A stretch of 64,000 nucleotides of DNA. Source: Desmodus rotundus (Eukaryota > Chordata > Mammalia > Chiroptera > Phyllostomidae). Under the pieces are notes generated by a model. That model was given only the letters and a program-made list of their open reading frames with translations. It was not told the DNA's origin and searched no databases. Both the position numbers and the translations under genes were made by a program. Below are positions 1 to 10,989 of the stretch, one piece after another. The DNA is taken from the NCBI RefSeq assembly GCF_022682495.2, contig NC_071391.1, forward strand, positions 111,831,195 to 111,895,194, written 5' to 3'. Position 1 is the first letter of the stretch, and each line of letters starts with the position of its first letter.

Positions 1-559
1 GAGTCAAAAATCTATGTGTGACTTTTAACGTCCCCAAAACTTAAGTTGTCCCTTTGTACCTGCAGGAGTTTCCTTCCAAATCTGGGAATGCTCAAGTCCC
101 CAGTATAAAATGGCACAGATAATGCATATAGTTGGCCCTTCATTTCCATAAACTCTCCACTGCAGATGAAAAAGAGTATAGGTATTTATTGGAAAAAAAA
201 TCCACAGATAGGTGGACAGATGTAATTCAAACCTATGTTGCTCAAAGGCCAACTATAATTTCCTGTTTTAATTTTTAAATTAAATAGCTGATTTAAATAG
301 ATGAAAACTATTTTTGTATGTTTATCTTATATTTAGCCACCTAACCCATTCTCACATTAATTTTAATGGTACATAATCATATCATAAAAGAGGGTTTTAT
401 CTGTCCTATTCCCATGTTCACATGGTACATTCCTCTATTTTAAAAGTTTGATCCTATCTCTATTTAGAGTTTTTATTAGAAATAACTGCAACATTCTATT
501 AATGGTATAATCTATTTACCTACTGAAATATTTTTATTTATTTCATGATAATAGGATAT
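1..559. other. AT-rich non-coding DNA, nothing recognised
   Basis: I see no exon, RNA gene or confidently named repeat. The T-rich composition suggests decayed LINE sequence running into the next feature. Confidence 0.4.
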
Positions 560-1510
560 ATATTCCTTTAAAAAATTCCTATATATGTTGATCTCTTGAT
601 ATACTGCTGGATACTACTCACTATATTTTATGCAGTTTTTTTTATTTAAATTCAGAAATGAGACAGAATTGTTATTGTCCTTTTAAAGTCATTTTAAAGT
701 ATGTTGGATTATTAATATTAAAATTATGATTCTTAAAAAATGATTGAGTAGTTATCTATCTTTTTCTATAACTGAAGTAGTTTAAATAACATTGTGATTA
801 TGAGTTCTTTAAAGGTCTAATAAATCAGCTATACTTTCATCTGTTCTGATGATTTTTGGTAACAGATCTTTAAATAGCTTTCTAATACTTATGTGGCTTA
901 TTTTAGTTTTGCACTCCCTCTTGGATAAATTTTGGTATTTTAAATTTTTCTAGGAAGTTATTCCCTCCCTCTGGATTGATTTTCATGTTCCATTGGTGTA
1001 GCATAGCACGTAATATTATTCTACTACACCTCTTGTAATCTCACCTGTTCCGAGTGTTTCCTGCTTTGTCATTTACAATCTTATATATTCTTACTCTACA
1101 TATATTTATAATTTGTGCCTTGAGGAATTTTTATTGGCCATTTCAAAAAGAATCAAATATTGATTTTATTTAATCCTTTTAATGTGTGCATTTTATTTTA
1201 GTGATTCCAGTTTTTATTGTTATTAAATTGTTTACCTAGGTTCTTTTTATGTTTGTTTTAATTTTTAAGGATAACTACTTAGCTTATTTTCATCTCTTTT
1301 TTTAAATAACAAAGGCATTTAAGGTTAAAATTCTGTACTGAGCACAGCTTTTACTGGGTATGTATATTTTATTAGGAAGAGATCACCTTTTTCATTACCG
1401 TATGTAGTTTGCAATTTCCCATTGGTTTTAAGAGTTATCTAAGAGCTTTCTTAATTTCCTAATTTTTTTAAGTTTTCTAATAAAGTTGGCTCGTAAAGTG
1501 TTTTAGCTTC
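560..1510 (-). mobile_element. Old L1 LINE fragment (ORF2 region, antisense)
   Basis: The plus strand reads like the complement of L1 ORF2. It has a T-rich series ending in a segment around 1313-1360 (AAGGCATTTAAGGTTAAAATT, then a GAGCACAGCTTTTACTGGGT-like stretch). This parallels the well-conserved L1 antisense block coding for the middle of ORF2. It is heavily mutated with no open frame, so it is a mammal-wide L1M-type copy. The ends are approximate. Confidence 0.55.
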
Positions 1511-2689
1511 CTAATAATTAGTATCATGGAATGTGGCCCATTACAAAGCTTTAATTTTCTGAATTAAAAAAAAAGTCAGGCATCTTTTTCAAAGACTAAA
1601 CTTCCTAAGATAAATCTCTCATCATTTGAAATTTTGTGATTTCTATAGTGCAAAAATCATTGAGAAGGAATCTTGCCATTTTGACATAATAAGATAAATA
1701 TGCAAACTCATATACATTATGATTGAAATAAGGTGAAATTGTGTTGGCTATTTTAACAACATACTTAACAACAGTAAATTCCTGATGTCATTTTCTTATG
1801 ACAGTGAATAAATTTTACTGAGAACCCCTTAACTTTTGACATTTGTTACTTCCCTTATCCATCCATCTTCATCAGCCACTGCAGGACAGCTACAGGCATA
1901 GGGTGTCACCAAATATTGATACCAACTTTATTCAACTTATAAAGTTGTCTGTGTGTTTGTGTGTGTGTTTGATACAAAGAAAGACTTGGTTTAACTTTTT
2001 TGATTAGTCCACATTTTGATTTAATGTAGAGCATGGAGTTTTTATCTAACATTTTCTTACCCCTTCCATCTTATTCATATATCCTCCAAGAGTCATCACA
2101 TAAGGTTGCATTTCAGGACAGGGAATGTGGAGTTTTGATAGCACAGCCATAATATTGTGGAAAAATAATATAGAGAGAAGATGTCTTAAAAGTCACATTT
2201 TTTAAAAGAATGATTTTTCAACTCAGAGTCGGAACACGAGGAAGAAACAGAAACCACTCAGATGTCAGGAGATATTTAAGGGATGGTAAGACCAGTTGTG
2301 GTGCTAAGTCACTGTGCAAAATTCAGGAAGAGTTTTAAGCATTCTCTTGCATTAAGTGAAAAAATATGAAATAGTTTACTGTCCTTCCTTTTAATATATA
2401 TATTAAAAGTATTGTTTTTATCTGACAGAACACTTGTGGATAACTGGGCTGAAATATATATGGAAAAGACAACAACTTTTAACTATAATCTTAGATGTGC
2501 TATTTTTTAGATAAGCCAAGAACAAAATCAAAGTATAAATACATATGAAATATTGAGAAATAAAAGTAAGCTTATGCGTAATATTGTGCCTGCTCATGCC
2601 ATATTCACTCCTATCCTTCTCACTGACTTGTGCATATTGCTTTATGGCTAGCGTGAGTCTGAATATATACTCATAAAAAAAAATGGAAA
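1511..2689. other. Non-coding DNA, nothing recognised
   Basis: AT-rich single-copy-looking sequence. A short TG-rich stretch at about 1950-1970 is the only low-complexity tract. I see no exon or named repeat. Confidence 0.4.
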
Positions 2690-2870
2690 CTGTGTTTACT
2701 CAAATTTACTTTATACCAGGCATTATGTTTTAATCATCGTCTCACATAATCTGTATGATAGGATGAAATATACTGATATGAAACAGGAAGCGGAAATTCA
2801 GAGGCTAGGAAAAGGCAGTCTGCCTTTAACTGGGCCACCCGATCATTCAGACTCCAAGTACCTCCTGAGC
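2690..2870 (-). repeat. Probable MIR SINE (antisense)
   Basis: The order 'accaggcattatg', 'catcgtctcacataatc', 'gatatgaaacaggaagcgg' follows the complement of the MIR core and 3' half (usually 'ACCAGGCACTG', 'CATTTAATCCTCAC', 'GATGAGGAAACTGAGGC'). It is highly diverged and the limits are approximate. Confidence 0.5.
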
Positions 2871-3250
2871 TGGTCTTTCTCAAGCCATCTCTATGAAAAA
2901 AGACCATATTTTTGCTATTCCAATAGCTCACAAAAAATTTTGTAAAATACAGAAAAATAATTTAATTTTTTAAAAAAATGTAAGTCCAAATTTTATTAGA
3001 TTCAGCAGATATAAAATCATTCCACAAAATTATCATAAAATTTTCAAAGCACTTATTCTCAATTTCAGTGCCTATTATAAACCAATAATGAATAACTCAT
3101 CGATCAGGCTTAGTCCACAGATAACAACCTGAGTAGCTGACATACTCCCACATCTAAGGGGCTATCAATATTAGCTACGTCTTTAAAAATATTTACAGAG
3201 CTAACAAGGATCATAACCAAATGAAAAAAACGTACATAAATCTAATGAAA
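2871..3250. other. Non-coding DNA, nothing recognised
   Basis: AT-rich sequence leading up to the MLT1 provirus. No feature is supported. Confidence 0.35.
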
Positions 3251-3720
3251 TGTTACTACAATTACATAAAAAATGTGTACTTCCTAATCCTTAGAACTTG
3301 TGAATATGTTACTTTAAATGGCCAAAGACTCTGCAGATATAACTAGGTTAAAGATTACAAGACGGAGAGATTATTTTAGAATACATGGGTAGTACCAATG
3401 TAATCAAAAGGGTCCTCATAAGAGAGAGAGAGGTAGGAGGGTTGGGATCAGAGACCAGCTGTGATGGTAGAAGCAGAAGTCAGAAAGAGAAACTGAAGAT
3501 GCTATGCTGCTGGCTATAAAGCTGGGGCAAATCACCTCAGCCAAGAAACACAGGTACACTCCAGAAGCTGAAAACAGCCAGGAACTTCTTCCTTAAAGAC
3601 CTAGCCCTGCCAATATCTTGATTTTAAGACCTTCTGACTCCTAGAACTGTATAGTTAATTTTTGCTGTTTTAAGCTACTAATACCATGGTAATCTGTTAT
3701 AGTAGCAATTGAGAAATACA
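3251..3720 (+). repeat. MLT1 5' LTR of the provirus
   Basis: It contains 'gtgaatatgttactttaaat', 'actctgcagatataactagg', 'gggtcctcataagagagaga' and the end block 'gttttaagctactaatacca'. All are typical of this MLT1-related group and all align with the 3' copy at 5538-6003. Its start is set by that alignment. Confidence 0.68.
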
Positions 3721-4025
3721 GACTTTGGTTCTGGGAGGCAGGGGGCTGCTATAACAAATACCGAAAATGTGGAAGTGGCCTTGGAATTGATCATGAGCAG
3801 AGGCTGGAAAGATTTTTGGGAATCATGATAGAAAAATCCTAGATTGCCTTGAGCAGGCTGTTAGTAAAAATATGAATATTAAAGGCCCTGCTGGTGAGGA
3901 ACATAATGGAAAAAGCCTATACTGTCTCACAGAACATCTAAATAATTATAAGTGGACTGTTAGCAGAAATACGAATGGTAGAGGAGATGCTGGTGAGGGC
4001 TCAGAAGGAAATGAGGAACTTGTTA

Positions 4026-4383
4026 CAGGCACAGCACAGAGACATTGCAGATTTGGTTCCAGACTGCCGCAGTAAAGTGAGTATCTCAATAAAGTAAATG
4101 TTGTAATAAAGCGAGTCACACAAAGTTTTTGGATTCCCAGTGCGTATAAAAGTTATGTTTACCCTATAATGTGGTTTATTAAGTGTGCAATAGCATTATG
4201 TCTATAAAAACAATATGCACATCTTAATTTAAAATACTTTATTGCTAAAAATTGAAAACAATCATTCAAGCCTTTAGAATGTCATAATCTTCTTGCTAGT
4301 GAAGGGTCTTATCTTCAACTTGTAAAAAACACAGTATCTGCAAAGTGCAATAAAGCAAAGGACAATAACACAATGTATGCCAG
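4026..4383 (-). mobile_element. Tigger1-derived non-autonomous DNA transposon
   Basis: The 5' end (CAGGCACAGCACAGAGACAT, then 'ttggttccagactgccgcag') and 3' end (...'gcaataaagcaaaggac'...'atgtatgccag') match Tigger1 termini, and TA lies on both sides (4024-4025 and 4384-4385). The middle ('agttatgtttaccctataat', 'gtgcaatagcattatgtcta') also follows Tigger1. At about 358 bp it is a deletion derivative with no transposase. It interrupts the MLT1 internal region and so is younger than the provirus. Strand is nominal. Confidence 0.8.
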
Positions 4384-4832
4384 TATCGGAAGTTGGAGGA
4401 AAGGAAATCTTTACTACAGATCGGCAGAAAGCTTAGTGGAATTATTTCCTACATTTATGTGGAAATCAGAATTCTAAGTGATGAACTTGGAAAAAATGCA
4501 GCTGAGATTTCCAAAGTGTTGAAAAAGTGGCCTGGTTTCTTCTTCTGCTCCTAATAAAATGTGAGAGGAAAGACATAAATGGAGGGAAAAGCTGCCAGGC
4601 TGAAAGGAACTCAGAATTAATGATTTGCACAATTCTTAGCCTACACAGATTGCAAAGGGCACTAACATTAGAAGACTCACTATCTATGTAGAGAAAGGCA
4701 ATTGTGTCTGATTAATGTTTTGTTAGTGCCTTGCAAAGTTTAAAAAAACAAAATATTTTGTCATACAGCAAATTTTTTGAAGAGATCAGGAATGAGAATT
4801 CACAGATCCCTTCAGCCATTTCAGCAGAGGCA

Positions 4833-4852
4833 AAAAAAAAAAAAAAAAAAAA
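4833..4852 (+). repeat. Poly(A) run
   Basis: An uninterrupted A-run of roughly 20 bases within the MLT1 internal region. No SINE or L1 body precedes it, so it may be simple expansion. Confidence 0.8.
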
Positions 4853-5537
4853 GCAGTTGAGATTATCCAGAAAAGTTCTATGATATAGCCTTTTTTTCTA
4901 ATTGAGTGAATCTCACAGACATACAGGGGTGAACCACAAGTGATGTACCAGTAGATAGAAACACTACCAGCTTGGACTGAAAGAAAGAGAAAGAATAAAA
5001 TTCAAAATGGTGGCTGGTCTCTCAAAATTGTACCGACAGGAAGAGCACTGATAGAAACACACAGCTGAAACTATGCGCTATCCTTAAGAATAAGGAATAA
5101 TAATTAATAGAAGGGAGAACCAGGCCCAGGGCCAGAGCCTCAAGCCACAGAGATTTATTCTCAGGCCTTGAAATCTGGAGTTTGTCCAGTTGGATTTCTA
5201 ACTCTGTTTTCCTGTCACTGTCTTCCTTTCTAAATGAGAATGTCTGTAACTATTACCACATGCCTGTCCCACCAGTGTATTCTAGGAGTACATAATTTTT
5301 TACCTCATAGTTTCACAGTACACAGATAGAGAGGATTTGCCTGGAGGATGAGTTAAAACCAGAACCTTACCCCTACTTAATGCAGATGATGTAGTTGAGA
5401 TTGAACTTTTCAGCTGATGAATTTAGATGTGATTCTAGACTTGAGATGACACTATAGTGGATTGAGTCTTTTGAGGATCTGGGATGTAGTGAGTGTTCTG
5501 CATGTGGAAAGGATGTGAATTTGTGGAGGGCAGAAGG

Positions 5538-6003
5538 TGGGCTATAATAAACTGAATAATGCCCCCCCAACAATGTCCATGTCCTAATTCCTAGAAACTG
5601 TGAATATGTTACCTTAAGTGGCAAAAGAGACTTTGCAGATGTGATTTGGTTAAGGATGTTAGGTTATTCTGGAGTATCCGAGTGGATCCAGTGCAGTAAC
5701 GAGGGTCCTTATAAGAGGGAGGCAGGAGAAGATGTGAGGGCAGAGGCATGTGAGGTCAGGGAGAGATTTAACGGTGCTCCATCGCTGGCTTTAAATATGG
5801 TGGAAGTAGCCAAAGAAGACATGTGGCCTCAAGAAACTAGACAAGGCAAGAAAACGGATTTTATGCTGGAGCCTCCGGAAGAAATACAGCTCTGCCAACA
5901 CCCTGACTTCAGGACTTCTGACCTCCAGAACCGTAGAAAGATAAATTTATGAAACTTTAAGCCATTAAGTTTATGGTACTTTGTAGCTGTAGAAAACCAA
6001 CTG
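5538..6003 (+). repeat. MLT1 3' LTR of the provirus
   Basis: Parallel to the 5' LTR: 'gtgaatatgttaccttaagt', 'gactttgcagatgtgatttg', 'gggtccttataagagggagg', 'ggacttctgacctccagaac', 'taagccattaagtttatggt'. The two LTRs have diverged considerably, which indicates an old insertion. Confidence 0.72.
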
Positions 6004-6669
6004 AAGGGCCTCTACTTAATTTAGTATAATATTTCTCTACAAATATACCAGAAAAATATTGAATTTTTACATTCATAAATTTCTAAGTTAATATAGCAAA
6101 GAAGATGCTTCACAAGAAACTAGCATTAACCTTTACAATGTAAAAATCCTGAAAATCTTTTCTCTGTGTGACAGTCATCTCGTTACGTTATGGTAAGATG
6201 ACGAGCCCAAAATGGAACATGTCCTCATTCCAACGTGATGCATTCTCCCTTGTAAACTAAAGAAGTAATTCAGTAAATAATATTTGCTCTGCAGTAGCTG
6301 ATGCAGTCCTTCCAAACTGTGCATTTGCATCCAAAAGTATGCTAAGAATAGTTTATTTAGGCTTTGATCCATTACTGCAAATTAGAGTCCCCTTCACCAA
6401 GTCCCCGTCTTTAATTATCTCATCAATTAAAAATTTTCTTTTTAAAATTCATGTGAAGAGTTTTATAAAAGGCATTTGAAATCCTATTGGGCAAGAAAAT
6501 TGTCCATAGTTCAGGCAGTAACCTGCATTATGGCGTGATTCATCACTCTTAAGGATTTCCAAGTTCATGGACGGTCGTGATAGGAATGTCCACCTGTCAC
6601 ACAGGAACATACACACACAGCACACCAGGAACATACACTTGTAACCAAGTGTTTCAACACACCCCCTAC
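6004..6669. other. Intronic sequence flanking the CTNNA2 exon
   Basis: No repeat was recognised in the 660 bp downstream of the exon in the gene's direction. Confidence 0.4.
6664..6669 (-). other. CTNNA2: 5' splice site (donor) after the CTNNA2 exon
   Basis: The exon end reads CAG and the intron begins GTAGGG on the minus strand, cutting between codons (phase 0). Reading through would give a non-catenin tail, which supports splicing here. Confidence 0.85.
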
Positions 6670-6771
6670 CTGTGTAACGAGTGGCTCCAGAAGCCTCTCC
6701 ACTGTCAGAGTCCGGATTTCCAAACTTTTGGGGTCCCATTTTAAAATGATAGGTGACGTTGCCGAAGTCAT
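6670..6771 (-). CDS. CTNNA2: CTNNA2 first coding exon (alpha-N-catenin, residues 1-34)
   Basis: This exon encodes the N-terminus of alpha-N-catenin, the neuronal alpha-catenin that links cadherin/beta-catenin complexes to actin at adherens junctions and synapses. On the minus strand the ATG (6771-6769) opens 34 codons beginning MTSATSPIILKWDPKSLEI and ending LLEPLVTQ. As I remember it, this matches the start of mammalian CTNNA2 and differs from CTNNA1, which begins MTAVHAGNINFKWDPKSLEI. The exon ends in CAG followed by GTAGGG at 6669-6664, a good phase-0 donor. Upstream, a pyrimidine-rich tract and TTAG precede GGAGC and the ATG, so only 5 nt of 5' UTR lie on this exon. The base at -3 is A, a favourable start context. 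These residues precede the main beta-catenin-binding and vinculin-homology regions, which lie on later exons outside the window. No frameshift or premature stop is visible. The paralogue CTNNA1 is the only serious alternative and fits less well. Confidence 0.93.
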
Positions 6772-6776
6772 GCTCC

Positions 6777-6791
6777 CTAAGGAAACACACA
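6777..6791 (-). other. CTNNA2: 3' splice site (acceptor) before the CTNNA2 exon
   Basis: On the minus strand a T-rich run (TGTGTGTTTCCTTAG) ends in AG at 6778-6777. It lies 5 nt before the start codon. This implies that at least some transcripts carry an upstream non-coding 5' exon located at higher coordinates. That exon was not recognised in this window. Confidence 0.75.
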
Positions 6792-6799
6792 TTGTCAGT

Positions 6800-9690
6800 T
6801 AGAAATAATAATCACTGAAAGAATCTGAGACTTTGAGCATTCAAAATAAATAATTCCCCAAAACTGAGGTAATAACTTGAAGATTATCTTTCTGGTCTAA
6901 ACTTGTCAGGTTAGACATGGGGAAATCAGGACCAGAACTGTGTGAGGTGCTGATGTTGGAATCAGATGAGAAGGTACAGACTCCTGAAGGCACCTGCCTG
7001 CATTAGACAAACCCTTGGGACCTGACTGACCCTGAAGTATGTCACTCACTTAATTTGCAGTACACATACCCATGCACAGTGCATGCTGGAAAAGATGTGG
7101 ACCTTGTCCTGGAATAGCTTATGGTTTCAAGGTACAGACAACCAAGGCAAGCAACATCTATGCTTCAGTGTGGCCCAAGCTGTAATAGAGGAATACAGAG
7201 AGGGCTAAAGGAGAATTGGAAAAAGGACACTAGAGCCGCTCTGAGAGGCCAAGACTTTTCACAAAGCACTGCAAACCCACCATGATCACCAGATGAGGGA
7301 ACCCATATCATAACAAAAGGTTACTTTTCTTCACATCATAACTGACCACTGATAGTACTATACTCCCTGGGGCAGCTGCGTTTCATTCTCTGACACAGGA
7401 AAGATAACTTGCAAACTGAGTGGCAATGGTTCTGAAATTAGGTTGCCACTGTTTACTTGCTCTCTGATTACTTGCTGCATTTACATTCTTGTTTCATAAA
7501 ATTAGTATCCAGTATGGTTATTTATTTCATTCCAAAGCAGTCCTTTCCACAGAACCACTGATATGCAGGTAGCAGCTTCCCACAGAGCAAGCACAAAATA
7601 TGGTCCCGGCCTCAACAGAATAAACTATACATTCCACCAGGAGTGTGCTTCTCATAGAGAACTTGACAGCTCTATGCGAAATATATTTCAACAACTAACC
7701 ACTGGGCATGCAACCTTAGGTTGTACAAACTGAAGCTGCATCATTTGTTTTAACACTGTCATAAATCAAACTGTTCATAGCTATTCTCTTCTTTTGAATC
7801 AATGTCTCTGCTCAATTCCATCCTTATAAATCAATCCAGGTGATTATTTCTATTAGAATTACCACTACAAAGAAGGTCTATCATAATAGGGACATTCCTC
7901 TTTGCTGCCCTGCTACAGCAAATCCTTTTGCAAATAGACTCAACAAATTTGCTTCAGGAAAAAAAAAAAAGGCAAAGACACAGTGTGCTGGTATTTTACC
8001 TCTCTCCAAATGCCATGTTTTAAATAAACTAAGGGTAGCAATCCAACCTATGGACCAATTTAGATTTAGGTTCCTTCACAACTACAACATTTGGCATGGA
8101 TAAGCTGCCTATCCTCCAAAAACCTAAAAATACTTTGCACATTTCCCATTCACACCACCAACTGCTACATAGCAGCTCTGACTTGCGTGCAGTTCTCCTG
8201 CTGGCCGGCACACCTTCCTGCGCTGTGGCGGGATGAAGGAGCCCAATGCCTCCTACACACACAGATCGTCTTCATCCTTGACAAAGCCAGAACTAAGTGA
8301 TCTTGGTCCAGTATTTACAACACAGCTATTGCAAGCTCCTGGAGAAAGTCCCTGAAGATCTTTTTTCAAACTCTGATGGAATAACGCATGGCATGATAAT
8401 GATGGTGCACAAGGAAACCCTGAGACAAAGCTGGATTGCTAGTCATGAAGTCATTTGATGTGATAGTGGAAAATACTGAGTTACCTTGTACAGAGAATTG
8501 CCATTATTATATGGGCATGCTTATGTGTACAATCTGGCAGACCAGGGAAGACACGATCTGTTATAGATGCTCCAAAGCATAACTGAATGAATGGCACAAA
8601 AAACAATGCAGAAGCGAGTAACACAGAAGCTGGGCAATGACAGCAGAGACACTAATCTAGCAGGCATCAAACACAAAGGGGAGACATTGCAGAGAGATCG
8701 CCCGCCAACTGAGAGCCCAGAAGCAGAGTTAGAGCCTTGAGTTCCGAAGGCCACAGATGCCTTATAAATCTAAAATGAAAAATACAAGAGTTATTGGGGA
8801 AATCATTGACTTAATTTATTCCTTTGGGGATCAATCTTTTCAGCCCCTTCTTGTCACACAGATGAAATTCAACAGCAAAAAACAATGAAAAGTTACATAG
8901 CATTAAATTGTTGAAGGAAAAAAACTAGTCATAGAAACTTTAAATGCACTTTTTTCCAATCATGCGCTTTTTTGATATGGTTTAGACTAAAACTAGGATT
9001 CTCTCTCTACCCCATTTATTTTTAAAATTAGCAAACACTGAAAGTATAGGGTGGAGGGGAACTCTAAAATCCTTACCTCTAAACCCAAAGGTAGATATCT
9101 AAAGCCCCTGCAGAACTGCCTCTGAGGAGTATTTAGCTTCATGTTAGCGATTGCGCATCGGGCAGAGGAAGGTGAGAGTCTCCTTCGGCTGCAATATTTG
9201 AGCTGGTATACCCCTTGCAATCTGTTGTTTCTACAGGTAGCACTTACGGCCTGCTGCTTTGGGCACACTTGATGGATTTCTCTTGTAGGTATTAGACCTT
9301 GTATTAGAAATGTTTCTCTATCAATGCCTTCAGCCAACCGAATTTGCATAAAAACAGAATAAAATTGATTCCATTCCAGGTTAGGGATCATAATCATAAC
9401 CTTGTAGATTAACCCATGGATGATCTTTGCCTACAGACTGCAGAAGGACAAATGATAGCAGGGAAGAGAAAAAGAGTCACATAACCTCTACAGCAAAGAA
9501 ATGCAGCAATAGTGGTAAGTAGAAATATCACTTTGGTATATGGCCCCTGTGACAAGTATACACAAGATCACTGACTCCCAGCCAAGAATGCCATCCCACT
9601 TACACATTTATAAATTATGAAGGCAAGAAAAACACATTGGCTTTTAAGGTAGATTGGATGGTTATTCAGTAGTCACTCCCCTATCCCTCA
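6800..9690. other. Repeat-poor intronic DNA upstream of the CTNNA2 exon
   Basis: About 2.9 kb with no confidently named repeat. It holds scattered open frames, the longest being 134 codons at 9397-8993 (-). A short A-run lies near 7961. Low repeat content next to a conserved exon is a candidate setting for conserved non-coding sequence, but conservation cannot be tested here. Confidence 0.4.
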
Positions 9691-10086
9691 CCTCCATGAG
9701 AAGAGAGTACTTCCCTATCCCATTATATTGAGTTTTGGCCAATGGAATTTCAGGAAATACGATGTAAGGAGATGACTGAAATGGGCTTGCTTAGTTAGAC
9801 TTGCCCAATTGTGCTACTGTCTTGTGCCATGACAGTCACAGAGACACCCCCGGTCCAAACAGGAAGGAAGATATATGAAGCAAACCCAAATCCAAGCTGA
9901 AGATGGAGCCAAGCCTGGTTAGCCAACTCCCAATCAAACCAAAGACATGGTACCAAGAAATAAATGCTCACTGATAGACAAGTTCTGTCCAGAAAAAGTC
10001 CAGCCATCGTTAATATAATGAGAATCGTTTGTGCAGCATCGATGTAATCTGGCAGCCAAGAAGAGTGGACTAGAATGTGCGTGTGC
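9691..10086. repeat. Possible ancient interspersed repeat, family unknown
   Basis: Wording such as 'gagttttggccaatggaatt' followed by 'gtaaggagatgactg' recalls a common old mammalian repeat, but I cannot name it and the ends are unclear. Confidence 0.25.
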
Positions 10087-10690
10087 AAACAATGATGACT
10101 TTATTGTATTAGTCTGTGGGGATGGTAGACACCATTGAGTGAGCATGTGTACTGTGTGGCCATCTCATTAAAAATGGCTGAGCAAAAGTAGAGCAACGAA
10201 TATGCATCAACTTTTGCACCAAGCTTGAACATGTCTCCCTGGAAACTATTTGGATGATTTAGAAGACCACAGCTAGGGGCAACTGGTGATTGGCAGCTTC
10301 ATCACACAATGCACCTGCTCTTGCATCACATCTTGTGCAGAGTTTTTGACAAAAAAGCAAATCACCCAGGTGACTCAGCCCCACTACCACCCAGATTTGG
10401 TGTCCTGAACTTCTACCTTTCCCAAAACTAAAATCACCTTTGAAAGGAAAGAGATTTCAGACCATCGATGAGACTCAGGAAAATAGGATGGGGAAGCTGA
10501 TGGCATTTGGAAGAACTGTGTGAGGTCCCAAAGTGTCTACTTTGAAGGGGACTGAGGCAGCATTGTCCTATGTACATTGTTTCTTTTATCTTGTATCTTC
10601 TTCAGTAACTGTCTCTATTTTCCGTATTACATGGCTGGATACTTTCTGCACTGACCTTGTATATCACTGAGATTTTTGTCATTATCTGTT
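10087..10690 (+). pseudogene. Internally deleted mariner element with transposase remnant
   Basis: A Tc1/mariner transposase relic. The N-terminal start ATG at 10174 reads MAEQK and then stops (TAG). It is followed by sequence equivalent to the helix-turn-helix start and then, after about 10275, jumps to the catalytic C-terminal region. There a frame reads KKQITQVTQPHYHPDL, which matches the mariner PPYSPDL block ahead of the third catalytic Asp, and then hits a stop after a small indel. The distal part reads LSYVHCFFYLVSSS and WLDTFCTDLVYH then a stop, the usual end of this mariner group. The central transposase (about two thirds) is missing, so this is a non-autonomous deletion derivative. 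Terminal repeats were not delimited. Confidence 0.75.
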
Positions 10691-10989
10691 ATTCAGCAAT
10701 AGACACACATTGATGTCAAATAGATGTTTGTTTGAACTGAAGCCCTGTAATTCATCAAATCTGTGATGTTGTCCAATTTACCTACTCTTTCTGGGATTCA
10801 TTTGCCTCAAATGAAAAGTCAGAATGACTATTCTAAGTCTAAATAACTTAGTCAATAGAAAACCTTTCTGGAAATATTAGTTATTATTGTTACTGTTATT
10901 ATTTTCTATAACAAGTTTATTTTTTGCAAAGCTTTATCTCTAGGAGAATAAGGAAACACCCATTAAAAACAGATATCCATATTTATAAC
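10690..10989. other. Non-coding DNA, nothing recognised
   Basis: AT-rich sequence between the mariner and the solo LTR, with no supported feature. Confidence 0.35.

Larger units (their letters stand above)
3251..6003 (+). mobile_element. MLT1-type (ERVL-MaLR) provirus with both LTRs
   Basis: Two related LTR-like segments (3251-3720 and 5538-6003) bracket about 1.8 kb that resembles MaLR internal sequence. The first internal bases include 'tttggttctgggaggcaggg' and 'aaatgtggaagtggccttgg', as in MLT1/THE1 internal regions. The distal part (5160-5537) follows the 3' internal region up to 'ggaaaggatgtgaatttgtg'. MaLR elements are non-autonomous relatives of ERVL and carry no functional gag/pol, and none is seen here. 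A possible 5-bp target duplication TGAAA/TGAAG (3246-3250 and about 6002-6006) has one mismatch. Later insertions are a Tigger MITE (4026-4383) and an A-run (about 4833-4852). Confidence 0.7.
1..6669 (-). other. CTNNA2: CTNNA2 intron following the first coding exon (partial)
   Basis: This is inferred from the donor at 6669. The next coding exon, which should continue with alpha-catenin residues 35 onward, was not found in any frame of these 6.7 kb. Its content is mainly an old L1 and an MLT1 provirus, listed separately. Confidence 0.7.

Noticed and set aside
3872..4075. 67-codon frame near 3.9 kb as a gene
   Set aside because: It is MLT1 internal sequence running into the Tigger insertion.
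6449..6790. 113-codon frame overlapping the CTNNA2 exon in another frame
   Set aside because: It reads the same exon out of phase (MGPQKFGNPDSDSGEASGAT) and runs into intron. The catenin frame and splice sites explain the region.
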